NCBI RefSeq assembly: GCF_002000085.1
Contig: NZ_MUZU01000001.1
Coordinates: 620,001 to 684,000 of the forward strand
DNA length: 64,000 bases
Direction of reading: 5' to 3'
Origin: Pseudocolwellia agarivorans
Lineage (GTDB): Bacteria; Pseudomonadota; Gammaproteobacteria; Enterobacterales; Alteromonadaceae
Shown here: positions 8,005 through 15,077 of the stretch, piece by piece
How positions within the stretch are numbered: position 1 is the stretch's first letter
How the letters are laid out: each line of letters opens with the position of its first letter
Program-made: the position numbers and the translations under genes
The notes under the pieces: model-generated
What the model was told of the DNA's origin: nothing
The model's input: the letters and a program-made list of their open reading frames with translations, nothing else
Databases searched by the model: none

Positions 8005-9318
8005 ATGTCGATAAAAAAGCAGCTCATTACCCTTATTATATCTGCGGTAATGTTAGCTTCGTTTTTTTCAGCTTTATACGGTTATAAAAACACCGTTAAG
8101 CAGCTCGACCTAATATTCGATCAAGAGCTTCATTCCATTGCAACTTTTGTTTTGGACATGAGCAAATCTAACCAAGTATTACCTTCAACAGCAGACGGTG
8201 TTTTTGCCTTCCAAGTATTCAAAAATGGCAAGTTAGTCAGTAAAAGTGAACAAATGCCAAACTCAAAATTTAATGCTTCGTCAAAATATAACAACGAAGT
8301 ATTTTTTGGAGGTAAACGATGGAAAACCTATTTGTTAAAAGAAAACACCTTTGAAGTACTAGTTGCGCAACCTATGTCGTCGAGAATTGAATCAGCAGAG
8401 TCTATTTTATTTGTTATTACCACCCCGCTCCTATTTGCATTACCCTTTATTGCATTAATTGTTTTTTATATTATTAACAAAAGTTTAAAGCCTTTGGTAA
8501 GTTTGTCTCAACAATTAAAAAACAAAAACACCGACGACTTATCAGAAGTTAGCTTAACTAAACCCCCTATTGAATTAGATCCTGTACTCAATCGCCTTAA
8601 TCAATTATTTGTTCGGCTTTCTGATTCATTTGATCGAGAAAAACAACTTACTGCCAACACAGCTCATGAATTACGCACACCTATTAGCGTATTAAAAATA
8701 AATGCGCATAATATTCAAAAGTCTTTTGAAAATAATAAACTAACTAATGAAGAGTTTACTGAACTACAACAAAATGTTGATCGCATGGCGCATGTTATTG
8801 AACAAATTATTGCCTTGTATCGTTTTACGCCAGAAAACTTTAACCAAAAAACTGAAACGGTAGATCTGGAGGTTGTTCTGCAAGACGTGATCGGCAGTAA
8901 CTTTGATTTACTATCGGCTCATCAACAAAATATCGCATTAGATACCGACAGTAAAAATAGCTTGTCAGGAAACTACTTCGCTTTATACACCTTGTTTGAA
9001 AACTTACTAAAAAATGCAATAAAATACAGTGGTAACAAGTCTGAAATTAAACTTACTATTGCCCATGAAAGTAACTCAATTACAGTCAGCGTTGAAGATT
9101 CAGGCCCAGGAATTAGTGATGAGGAACTTCCTAAAATTTATGAACGCTTTTATCGAGTTGACTCCCAGCACTCTCACATTAAAGGTTCGGGTTTAGGCTT
9201 ATCAATAGTAAAACACATAACTACCTTGCATAACGGTGAAATATCTTGCTCACGTTCATCACTCGGTGGATTATGCGTCACCGTAACTTTTCCTAATATA
9301 TTAGTGGGTGTTCAATAA
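8005..9318 (+). CDS. Membrane sensor histidine kinase partner
   Basis: The 437-residue kinase has a first membrane helix at about residues 7-27, a periplasmic sensor region of about 100 residues, a second helix at about 133-157, then the phosphoacceptor motif TANTAHELRTPISVL (His221), N-box NLLKNAIKYSG (about 332), G1 box VEDSGPGISDEELP and G2 box GSGLGLSIVKHI. The architecture is that of QseC/PmrB-like class I kinases. The sensor region shows no recognised domain and no metal-ligand cluster, so the signal is unknown; the operon suggests a metal or redox cue. The stop overlaps the ATG of the next gene by one base. Confidence 0.92.
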   Translation: MSIKKQLITLIISAVMLASFFSALYGYKNTVKQLDLIFDQELHSIATFVLDMSKSNQVLPSTADGVFAFQVFKNGKLVSKSEQMPNSKFNASSKYNNEVFFGGKRWKTYLLKENTFEVLVAQPMSSRIESAESILFVITTPLLFALPFIALIVFYIINKSLKPLVSLSQQLKNKNTDDLSEVSLTKPPIELDPVLNRLNQLFVRLSDSFDREKQLTANTAHELRTPISVLKINAHNIQKSFENNKLTNEEFTELQQNVDRMAHVIEQIIALYRFTPENFNQKTETVDLEVVLQDVIGSNFDLLSAHQQNIALDTDSKNSLSGNYFALYTLFENLLKNAIKYSGNKSEIKLTIAHESNSITVSVEDSGPGISDEELPKIYERFYRVDSQHSHIKGSGLGLSIVKHITTLHNGEISCSRSSLGGLCVTVTFPNILVGVQ

Positions 9319-9704
9319 TGCAGCCACAACGCAACCTGCAAGCATCGTTAATTTATTCAACGCTAAGCCAGTTATTTTGCGCTATTGTTTTTATAGCAAG
9401 TATTTGGAGCCAATATGCTTATGCAAAAAACAAAGTGTATTATCTCACCATTAAAGACCATATTTTTACCCCTTCAACACTGGCGATCCCTGCTAATGTA
9501 AAAGTAAAAATAATTATCGAAAATAAAGACAATGTCGCTGAAGAATTTGATAGCTTCGACTTAAACAGAGAGAAAGTTATTTTTGCTGGTAAAAAATCCA
9601 CCATATATGTTGGCCCATTACCCGCTGGCACATATGAATATTTTGGCGAATTTCACCCAAATACCGCCAGAGGAAAAATTATTGTTGTGGAGGAAACGCC
9701 ATGA
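9318..9704 (+). CDS. Periplasmic cupredoxin-like protein
   Basis: This 128-residue protein has a hydrophobic export signal ending near QYAYA (about residue 36), followed by one cupredoxin-fold domain: FTPSTLAIPANVKVKIIIENKD, then AGTYEYFGEFHPNTARGKIIVVEE. It resembles the cupredoxin domain often found with FTR1/EfeU iron permeases. The usual copper ligand set is incomplete: the His in GEFHPNTARG is present, but the Cys and Met of blue-copper sites are not seen. It may bind a metal differently or serve as a structural partner. It overlaps the kinase gene by one base and the permease gene by four. Confidence 0.8.
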   Translation: MQPQRNLQASLIYSTLSQLFCAIVFIASIWSQYAYAKNKVYYLTIKDHIFTPSTLAIPANVKVKIIIENKDNVAEEFDSFDLNREKVIFAGKKSTIYVGPLPAGTYEYFGEFHPNTARGKIIVVEETP

Positions 9705-10483
9705 TAATTAATACCGTTATTTTATTTTTGCGCGACTTATTACCTATTTTTATTTTATTAAGTTATTTGCAGGTATTTTTAAAAAATAAAACCTTAGGCT
9801 TTTCATACTTATCCTCTGCTATATCATTTGGTGTATTCAGTAGTTTACTCTTTTTTCTCGCTGCGCCCTACGTAAGTGAAATGTTTGAAGGCACAGGCAT
9901 TGAACGCACCTTTGTTGGCTTACTTTTTATTACTTATTGCTTTTTATTTTTTATTAACGCCTCTACTTCTAAAAACAGTTTGTTGTCATCACACACCAAA
10001 AGCTTACTCTTATTGGGTGTAGGTTCATTTATTGTTTTAAAAGCCAGCGCATTTTTAATATTTTTTGATGTGTATTTTCAACGTCAAAACAACCACATAA
10101 ATATACTTATAGGTTGTATTATTGGATTAGGAATTTGCGCCAGCTTTAGCACTTTATTTTCTTTTATACTGACCGAAGTTATAGAGCGAAATAAAAATAA
10201 ATTAATTAATGTGTTTTGGGCCTTGTTTCTCGCCGGACAAATTAGCCAAATAACCACCTACTTATCTCAAGTCGATTTAATTGAAGTTGGCCCACCCATT
10301 GTAAATTTAAGTGCATTCGTACAAGACAATTCAGAATATGGTCATGTACTAAAAGCCCTTATCGGATACGAAGAATCACCTTCATTGTTATTCCTCGTAA
10401 TATACGGTTTAGCCTTTACGTTACCTTTCATAACGCAAAGTATTACCAAAACATTCATAGAGAAGAACCACTATGATAAATAA
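9701..10483 (+). CDS. Divergent FTR1-like integral membrane protein
   Basis: This 260-residue protein is almost entirely hydrophobic, with about seven membrane segments. The start LRDLLPIFILLSYLQVFLK aligns in position with the first helix of FTR1/EfeU ferrous-iron permeases (LREGLEA...), and the context with a cupredoxin fits. However, the conserved R-E-x-x-E iron-coordinating motif is replaced by R-D-L-L-P, and the second helix (SAFLIFFDVYFQ) also lacks it. It may transport something else or be a signalling or structural partner. GGAGG precedes the ATG, and both ends overlap neighbours (4 and 11 bases). Family assignment is moderate; substrate is not predicted. Confidence 0.6.
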   Translation: MIINTVILFLRDLLPIFILLSYLQVFLKNKTLGFSYLSSAISFGVFSSLLFFLAAPYVSEMFEGTGIERTFVGLLFITYCFLFFINASTSKNSLLSSHTKSLLLLGVGSFIVLKASAFLIFFDVYFQRQNNHINILIGCIIGLGICASFSTLFSFILTEVIERNKNKLINVFWALFLAGQISQITTYLSQVDLIEVGPPIVNLSAFVQDNSEYGHVLKALIGYEESPSLLFLVIYGLAFTLPFITQSITKTFIEKNHYDK

Positions 10484-11195
10484 AAAAACAAACACATTAC
10501 TCGCCTTAATATTCACCATAGTTATAGCAATATTTACTAGTCTAGCTGCACGAGCAGACGGTATGGTAGTCGACAAAGTTTACCACCCCTACGTAGTTGC
10601 GAACGAACAAAGTTTTGAATGGCGTTTAATGTCTAGCCAAACAAGCGCAGAAAATGTTTTAGCGCAACGTATTGGCTACGGGCAATCACTATTAGAAGAC
10701 CTAGCCGTTGAATTTTTTATTATTGGCGAAAGAGACGAAACCGGCGATTTTAAATTGCAAGCAACTGAAATAGAAGCCCGCTGGATGTTAACAGAGCAAG
10801 GCCAATACTGGGCCGATTGGGGTGTACTATTTGAATTTGAAAAACAAAGAAATTCAGATCGTTACGAAGCCACCACGGGGCTTATTTTTGAAAAAGAATT
10901 TAATAAAAATAGTCTTACATTAAATTTTTTCGCCATAAGAGAATGGGGAAATGATATTCAAAACGAATGGGAACTCGAATTTAGAGCGCAATACCGCTAC
11001 CGATACCTTCCTGAATTACAACCTTCCATTGAGTTTTATACTGGTGAAGACTTTGTGGGATTAGGCCCCGGCTTTATGGGTGTGCACCGTTTTGAAGGAC
11101 AAAAACAACTAAAATGGGAAGCAGGTTTTATTACTGAAGTTTCTCATAAAGGAAAAAATCATACGCTACGCTTTGCAGTAGAATATGAGTTTTAG
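10473..11195 (+). CDS. Exported beta-barrel-like protein of unknown function
   Basis: The 240-residue protein begins with a signal peptide (LLALIFTIVIAIFTSLAARA, cleavage near residue 28). The rest is rich in amphipathic beta strands with many aromatic residues (FEWRLMSS, EARWMLTEQGQYWADWGVLFEF, LRFAVEYEF), ending in the Phe typical of outer-membrane barrels. I do not recognise the family. It is the last gene of the operon, overlapping the permease gene by 11 bases, so it probably supplies the outer-membrane component of the same metal-handling system (inference). No T-rich terminator was found after it. Confidence 0.7.
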   Translation: MINKKTNTLLALIFTIVIAIFTSLAARADGMVVDKVYHPYVVANEQSFEWRLMSSQTSAENVLAQRIGYGQSLLEDLAVEFFIIGERDETGDFKLQATEIEARWMLTEQGQYWADWGVLFEFEKQRNSDRYEATTGLIFEKEFNKNSLTLNFFAIREWGNDIQNEWELEFRAQYRYRYLPELQPSIEFYTGEDFVGLGPGFMGVHRFEGQKQLKWEAGFITEVSHKGKNHTLRFAVEYEF

Positions 11196-11463
11196 TGCTA
11201 GAGTCTGTTGATCTTTTCTGTTTAAATTTCGTTCTAATCAAACGCGATTTAATGTAGGGCTTGCACTTGCGGCATAGTTACTCTATGTAAAAGAGCAACA
11301 ACAAATAGCTGATTGTAACCCTCGTTATGATGAATTTATATCCATCAAGCGCTCTGAAATACACATCTTGATCGGTAACGGGTATATATTACAAAATACA
11401 TGCTACAAAAAACTCACTGCCAATTAGACTTCAAACCAGACTAACCATGCCTTCTATCATTTA
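11196..11463. repeat. Intergenic segment carrying one end of the MITE-like repeat
   Basis: The segment ATCAAGCGCTCTGAAATA...TCTTGATCGGTAACGGGTATA (about 11344-11386) closely matches the right end of the element at 30733-30998. The left part, starting AGAGTCTGTTGATCTTTTCT at 11205, is unrelated to that element's left end and may be the end of another repeat. No coding capacity is evident. It separates two convergent operons. Confidence 0.55.
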
Positions 11464-11991
11464 TTAAAATATAGAGATACTCGAGTCTTTAACTGTTAGT
11501 TTTATAAGTTGTTTCTTTTGGTCACTTTTACGGGTAGCCGTAATTTCAAATAATTGTTCAGTAGGATCAGTACCGAAAAGATCTACTTCATACTCTAACT
11601 GACTAAAAGGATCCGCTAAACTATAACGCCCCATTACAATTAATTGTGAAACAGGTGATTTTGACGACTGATGAGATACAACGGGTGAAATTAGCATGTC
11701 TTGCAATACCAACTTGTCATTATTTTCTTTAAGTACAACACGCTTATGAATAAGGTTAACAATAGCTTTGCGATAGCGAGTAAATTCAGTTTTAGACAGT
11801 TTTCCGTCATTATCATCATCAACGCCCTCAAAAGCTGAAACGGGTAATGAAAGCACCATAAATACATCGTTATCAACAACATTTAGAGTTCCATGTTGAG
11901 CAACCATAACATGTGCATACAAATGGCTTGAGAACAGTATGCTAGATAAAAAGATAACAGTTGAAATGAAACCCATTTTTATATTTTTCAT
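11464..11991 (-). CDS. Exported protein with a single EF-hand
   Basis: This 175-residue protein has a signal peptide ending SSHLYA (about residue 26) and a mature start HVMVAQHGTLN. A canonical EF-hand calcium loop, DDDNDGKLSKTEF, lies at about residues 58-70, followed by a basic stretch and a beta-rich C-terminal half. The family is not recognised. It lies 74 bases downstream of the YHYH gene on the same strand and is probably cotranscribed with it. Together with the two-EF-hand protein at 13984-14292, it suggests calcium or another divalent metal is used by this locus. Confidence 0.75.
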   Translation of the reverse strand: MKNIKMGFISTVIFLSSILFSSHLYAHVMVAQHGTLNVVDNDVFMVLSLPVSAFEGVDDDNDGKLSKTEFTRYRKAIVNLIHKRVVLKENNDKLVLQDMLISPVVSHQSSKSPVSQLIVMGRYSLADPFSQLEYEVDLFGTDPTEQLFEITATRKSDQKKQLIKLTVKDSSISIF

Positions 11992-12065
11992 GAATAAATA
12001 CTCTAGTTATTTAAAGGTTATAGATTTAAGACTCTTTAACAAAAGAGCCTTAAAATTGTAACTAT

Positions 12066-13358
12066 TTACTGTGGTGGTGGTCGCACACCGCCCACTTCAA
12101 CTTCACCTTTTACACAGCGTTGAAAGTATGGGTAGCTGTCTGTGGCGTAATAATGATATATACCTGCTGGAAATTCTGGCGTAACGCCCACTCGCCCGTT
12201 ACATTCATCTAAATCACCTGAACCGGCAACATACTCCCAATCTTCACCAAAGGTACCTAAGGCATACGTATTAACAGATGGTCTTGATTCACTAACTTCA
12301 GTAACTAACTGATAACTTCCCGTCATTGACTTAAGAGGAGAGGTATTATCACTAGCAATGCTATAGCCATAACGTGCATAAATAGGAAATCCATCTGCCG
12401 CCCAACCAATAATGGTCATAGTGGTATTGTCACCGCCTTGCTTAGTTACAAAACCTTCAGGCATACCATGATAATGATAAACACCACCTGGCTGCACATG
12501 CGCATTGTTGTCATCGGTACCGAAATTAAAACTATTATGTCCTAACGCCTCAATATGCCAGTTACCTTCATTACCTATCAGACTACAGTTATCGCCTGAA
12601 TCGTCACAACTTCCAGCGGTATTAGCATCAATTTTCACGCCATTTAGTACGTATCCCGTAGGACCTGCAGGTCCACCTAATGTTGTAGCAGCAGTCGTTT
12701 CAACAGGTGCTAAACTATAACTTTCGGCTACACTTTGTTCTGTTATCGTATTAGGGTTATTAGCATTAGGAAAAGTGCCTACCGCGTGGTCTGGAATACC
12801 ATTAGACATTAATTCTCGCTCTTCATCGCTACATGTCCAAGTTACGGTACTGTTTAGTTGTACCGAGTCAGAATCGTTATAGGCATCGTAGCTATAATCA
12901 CATAAAACACCGTCTGTAGAGCCTTGAGTAACATTTGATACAAGAATGTTAACACTGTCAATTTCACTGTTTTCGCTAGTGTCGTTAACCATTAACGACA
13001 CAACGTAAAGGCCCGCAACATCAGCAATAAATGATGTAGAAAACTCAGTATCACTAGACAATTCAGAAACACTACCATTAGGTAAAGTAGATAAATTCCA
13101 CGAATAACTTAATGTATCGTCATCTGCATCAGTACTTTGTGCACCTGAAAGCGTTACCGTACTTCCAATAAAAAGTTTTTGATCTGCCCCCGCATTAGCA
13201 ACAGGTGCAGTATTAAATTCAACACTCGTTTGCGTTTCATTCGTACTACTGCCACCACAAGCAGCAAGTAAGCAAGCTAGAACTAAACTTGATAAGGTGA
13301 AGCTTACGCTGTTTTGAAAACTGGCTTTATTTTTAGTGGAAAAAAGTGAATGTTTCAT
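12066..13358 (-). CDS. YHYH-domain lipoprotein with PKD-like domain
   Basis: The 430-residue protein has a long lipoprotein signal (LACLLAACGG, Cys at about 34), a PKD/Ig-like domain at about residues 50-145 (APVANAGADQKLFIGSTVTL, then DADDDTLSYSW), and a C-terminal YHYH domain (about 150-425) with GGVYHYHGMPEGFV and AGIYHYYATDSYPYFQRC. YHYH domains occur in secreted or surface proteins of marine bacteria and have no proven activity; the His/Tyr clusters suggest metal binding. It ends GGVRPPPQ. A TGTGCA direct repeat lies about 64-80 bases upstream, matching the sites before the EF-hand gene and the sensor kinase gene. Confidence 0.88.
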   Translation of the reverse strand: MKHSLFSTKNKASFQNSVSFTLSSLVLACLLAACGGSSTNETQTSVEFNTAPVANAGADQKLFIGSTVTLSGAQSTDADDDTLSYSWNLSTLPNGSVSELSSDTEFSTSFIADVAGLYVVSLMVNDTSENSEIDSVNILVSNVTQGSTDGVLCDYSYDAYNDSDSVQLNSTVTWTCSDEERELMSNGIPDHAVGTFPNANNPNTITEQSVAESYSLAPVETTAATTLGGPAGPTGYVLNGVKIDANTAGSCDDSGDNCSLIGNEGNWHIEALGHNSFNFGTDDNNAHVQPGGVYHYHGMPEGFVTKQGGDNTTMTIIGWAADGFPIYARYGYSIASDNTSPLKSMTGSYQLVTEVSESRPSVNTYALGTFGEDWEYVAGSGDLDECNGRVGVTPEFPAGIYHYYATDSYPYFQRCVKGEVEVGGVRPPPQ

Positions 13359-13421
13359 TGTTATATCGACTCCAACTGGGTAATACCAACTATTACTATG
13401 CTGGTAATACTAATAGGTTAA

Positions 13422-13438
13422 TGTGCAAACAATGTGCA
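13422..13438 (-). promoter_or_regulatory. TGTGCA direct repeat, candidate response-regulator site (copy 1)
   Basis: TGTGCAAACAATGTGCA is two TGTGCA hexamers 11 bases apart, followed by TAAAATAAGGAA. It lies upstream of the YHYH gene. The same block with the same downstream A-rich tail occurs at 14346 and 16624. The 11-base helical period is typical of OmpR-family dimers, and the OmpR-type regulator at 14394-15059 is the natural candidate. Confidence 0.7.
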
Positions 13439-13452
13439 TAAAATAAGGAATA

Positions 13453-13483
13453 TAAAAAAGCCACTTCCTATTAAAAAGTGGCT
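13453..13483 (-). terminator. Rho-independent terminator after the PPPP-protein gene
   Basis: AGCCACTT and AAGTGGCT form an 8-base-pair stem; on the minus strand six T residues follow. It is downstream of the gene ending at 13527 and just before the YHYH promoter region, separating the two units. The plus strand also has TTTTT after a short gap. Confidence 0.7.
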
Positions 13484-13526
13484 CTCGTTTTTATACGTTT
13501 AATAACCATATATCAGTAATCAAGTT

Positions 13527-13991
13527 TTATGCTGTGGTATTAATAATAGACTCGTCGCTTTCTATACCAAATTTTTCAAAGACTTGAGCCAAAATTGACT
13601 GCTTATCTTCATCACTGAGTACGCTGTCGCTACTCGTTGCTAGCTTCTCATCTAAAAGCTCTTTTAGATAATCTACCATAGACGTTATTTCTTCAGTGCT
13701 TTGCTTAGGTGGTGGCGGTGGCATTCCCCCTTGCCCTTTTACCTCAGCAAGATCACCCAATGTTTTAGCATCAAAACCAAATGATGACATTGCTTTTTCA
13801 AGCGCTTCACCCGGTTGAATTCCAGCTTGAGAAAATGCATCAATAATACTCAGCGCATCGGTTTCATTAATATTTTCAGCGTCAAATTTTGACAAAGTTT
13901 CAGAGATCAAGCTTTGCTGCTCTTCTGTTAACTTTTGATCTGAACGTGGCGGTGGCGGCATTGACATACCAGAATTTATTGAATTAATCAT
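13527..13991 (-). CDS. Unknown 154-residue protein with two polyproline motifs
   Basis: The frame extends upstream to 14039, but I place the start at ATG 13991 (MINSINSGMSMPPPPRSDQK). AAAGG lies just upstream there, and this start gives an 8-base overlap with the end of the EF-hand gene, typical of translational coupling. The protein is hydrophilic and helical, with no signal peptide and two proline runs (MSMPPPPRS near residue 10 and GGMPPPPPKQS about 85 residues later). Each precedes a similar helical segment (LTEEQQSLISETLSKF; STEEITSMVDYLKELL), suggesting an internal duplication. The family is not recognised. The shared promoter links it to the EF-hand protein. Confidence 0.7.
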   Translation of the reverse strand: MINSINSGMSMPPPPRSDQKLTEEQQSLISETLSKFDAENINETDALSIIDAFSQAGIQPGEALEKAMSSFGFDAKTLGDLAEVKGQGGMPPPPPKQSTEEITSMVDYLKELLDEKLATSSDSVLSDEDKQSILAQVFEKFGIESDESIINTTA

Positions 13992-14292
13992 GATGCTTGC
14001 CTTTTCCATGTTTAGGATGTGGCGGTTTATGGTTATCAAATTCTTCTTGGCTTATAACACCATTATTATCAGTGTCTATGCTAGTAAACACCGTTCGGTG
14101 ATCACCATGAGGAAGTTGCTGTAATGAAAACTCATCAAAATCAATATCTCCATCTGCGTTAGCGTCTATCGATTCAAAACTAGGTCGTTGATGTCCTCCC
14201 ATTTTTTTTTGCATTGCCTCATTTGCCTGAACAGAGGCCGTTGCTGCAATTAATAGCGTAATTGCAATAATTGATTTGCTATAAATACTCAT
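13984..14292 (-). CDS. Small exported protein with two EF-hands and His-rich tail
   Basis: This 102-residue protein has a signal peptide ending ATASVQA (about residue 23). Two canonical calcium loops follow, DANADGDIDFDEF and DTDNNGVISQEEF, and the C-terminus is His/Pro/Lys-rich (HKPPHPKHGKGKHHD). It is likely a periplasmic calcium- and possibly transition-metal-binding protein. It is the first gene after the two-component genes and has its own TGTGCA-type repeat about 54-70 bases upstream, so it is probably a regulatory target. Its stop overlaps the start of the next gene. Confidence 0.85.
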   Translation of the reverse strand: MSIYSKSIIAITLLIAATASVQANEAMQKKMGGHQRPSFESIDANADGDIDFDEFSLQQLPHGDHRTVFTSIDTDNNGVISQEEFDNHKPPHPKHGKGKHHD

Positions 14293-14345
14293 AAGAATCT
14301 CCTGTACTTGTTAATTTAACTTTCAAGCTAAGGGTAACAAGAGAA

Positions 14346-14362
14346 TTCGCAAACAATGTGCA
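14346..14362 (-). promoter_or_regulatory. TGTGCA direct repeat, candidate response-regulator site (copy 2)
   Basis: TTCGCAAACAATGTGCA has one perfect TGTGCA hexamer and one degenerate hexamer (TTCGCA) at the same 11-base spacing, followed by CAAAAAAAGGAA. It lies between the regulator gene and the EF-hand gene, so the latter probably has its own regulated promoter. Confidence 0.6.
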
Positions 14363-14393
14363 CAAAAAAAGGAAGTTTAAAACGAGCGATATT

Positions 14394-15059
14394 TTATAAA
14401 ACTAAACGGTAACCTGTACCATATACTGATTCAATCCAATCTTTACCATCACTAATGCTTAAGAGCTTTTTACGTAATTTTTTTATGTGGCTATCGATAG
14501 TACGATTATTAACAATACGGTGATCTGAATACATATTTTCCATCAACTGTGTTCGCGTAAAAATACGTTCTGGCTTATTCACTAAAGGCTTCAGTAATTG
14601 AAACTCAACTGAAGTTAATGTGACCTCTTGCTGATTCAACGTAACCGTAAAACGATGTTCATCAAGCTGCAACATATTAAGTTTGTTATCTACATGCTGA
14701 ATTCTTCGTAATACGGCCTTCACTCTAGCAACCACTTCCCTAAAACTAAAAGGCTTACAAATATAATCATCAGCGCCTAACTCTAGCCCTAAAAGACGAT
14801 CTATTTCATCAGTTTTTGCAGTAACCATTAAAATAGGAATATTTGAAAATTGGCGAATTTCTTTGCAAAGCTCAATACCGTTTTTACCGGGTAACATAAC
14901 GTCAAGTAAAATAACGCTGGGCTTATGCTCTTTTACCCATGGTATCACCTCGTCACCATGATGAATTAAGTGAGGTATAAAGTCTGAATTCTCAAAGTAG
15001 TCGTGTAACAAGTTTGCAAGTTTTACTTCATCTTCTACGATTAATATTGAATTTGTCAT
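14394..15059 (-). CDS. OmpR-family response regulator
   Basis: This 221-residue regulator has a receiver domain with Glu9-Asp10-Glu11, phosphoacceptor Asp53 in VILLDVMLPGKNGIEL, Thr in ILMVTAKTD and Lys in ICKPFS. A winged-helix domain follows (TRTQLMENMYSDHRIVNNRT, then SHIKKLRKKL and SVYGTGYRL). The pattern resembles BaeR/CpxR-type regulators. It lies 18 bases after the kinase gene in the same transcript. Three TGTGCA direct repeats in this block are candidate binding sites. Confidence 0.93.
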   Translation of the reverse strand: MTNSILIVEDEVKLANLLHDYFENSDFIPHLIHHGDEVIPWVKEHKPSVILLDVMLPGKNGIELCKEIRQFSNIPILMVTAKTDEIDRLLGLELGADDYICKPFSFREVVARVKAVLRRIQHVDNKLNMLQLDEHRFTVTLNQQEVTLTSVEFQLLKPLVNKPERIFTRTQLMENMYSDHRIVNNRTIDSHIKKLRKKLLSISDGKDWIESVYGTGYRLVL

Positions 15060-15077
15060 ATACGTTCTCTCATTATT

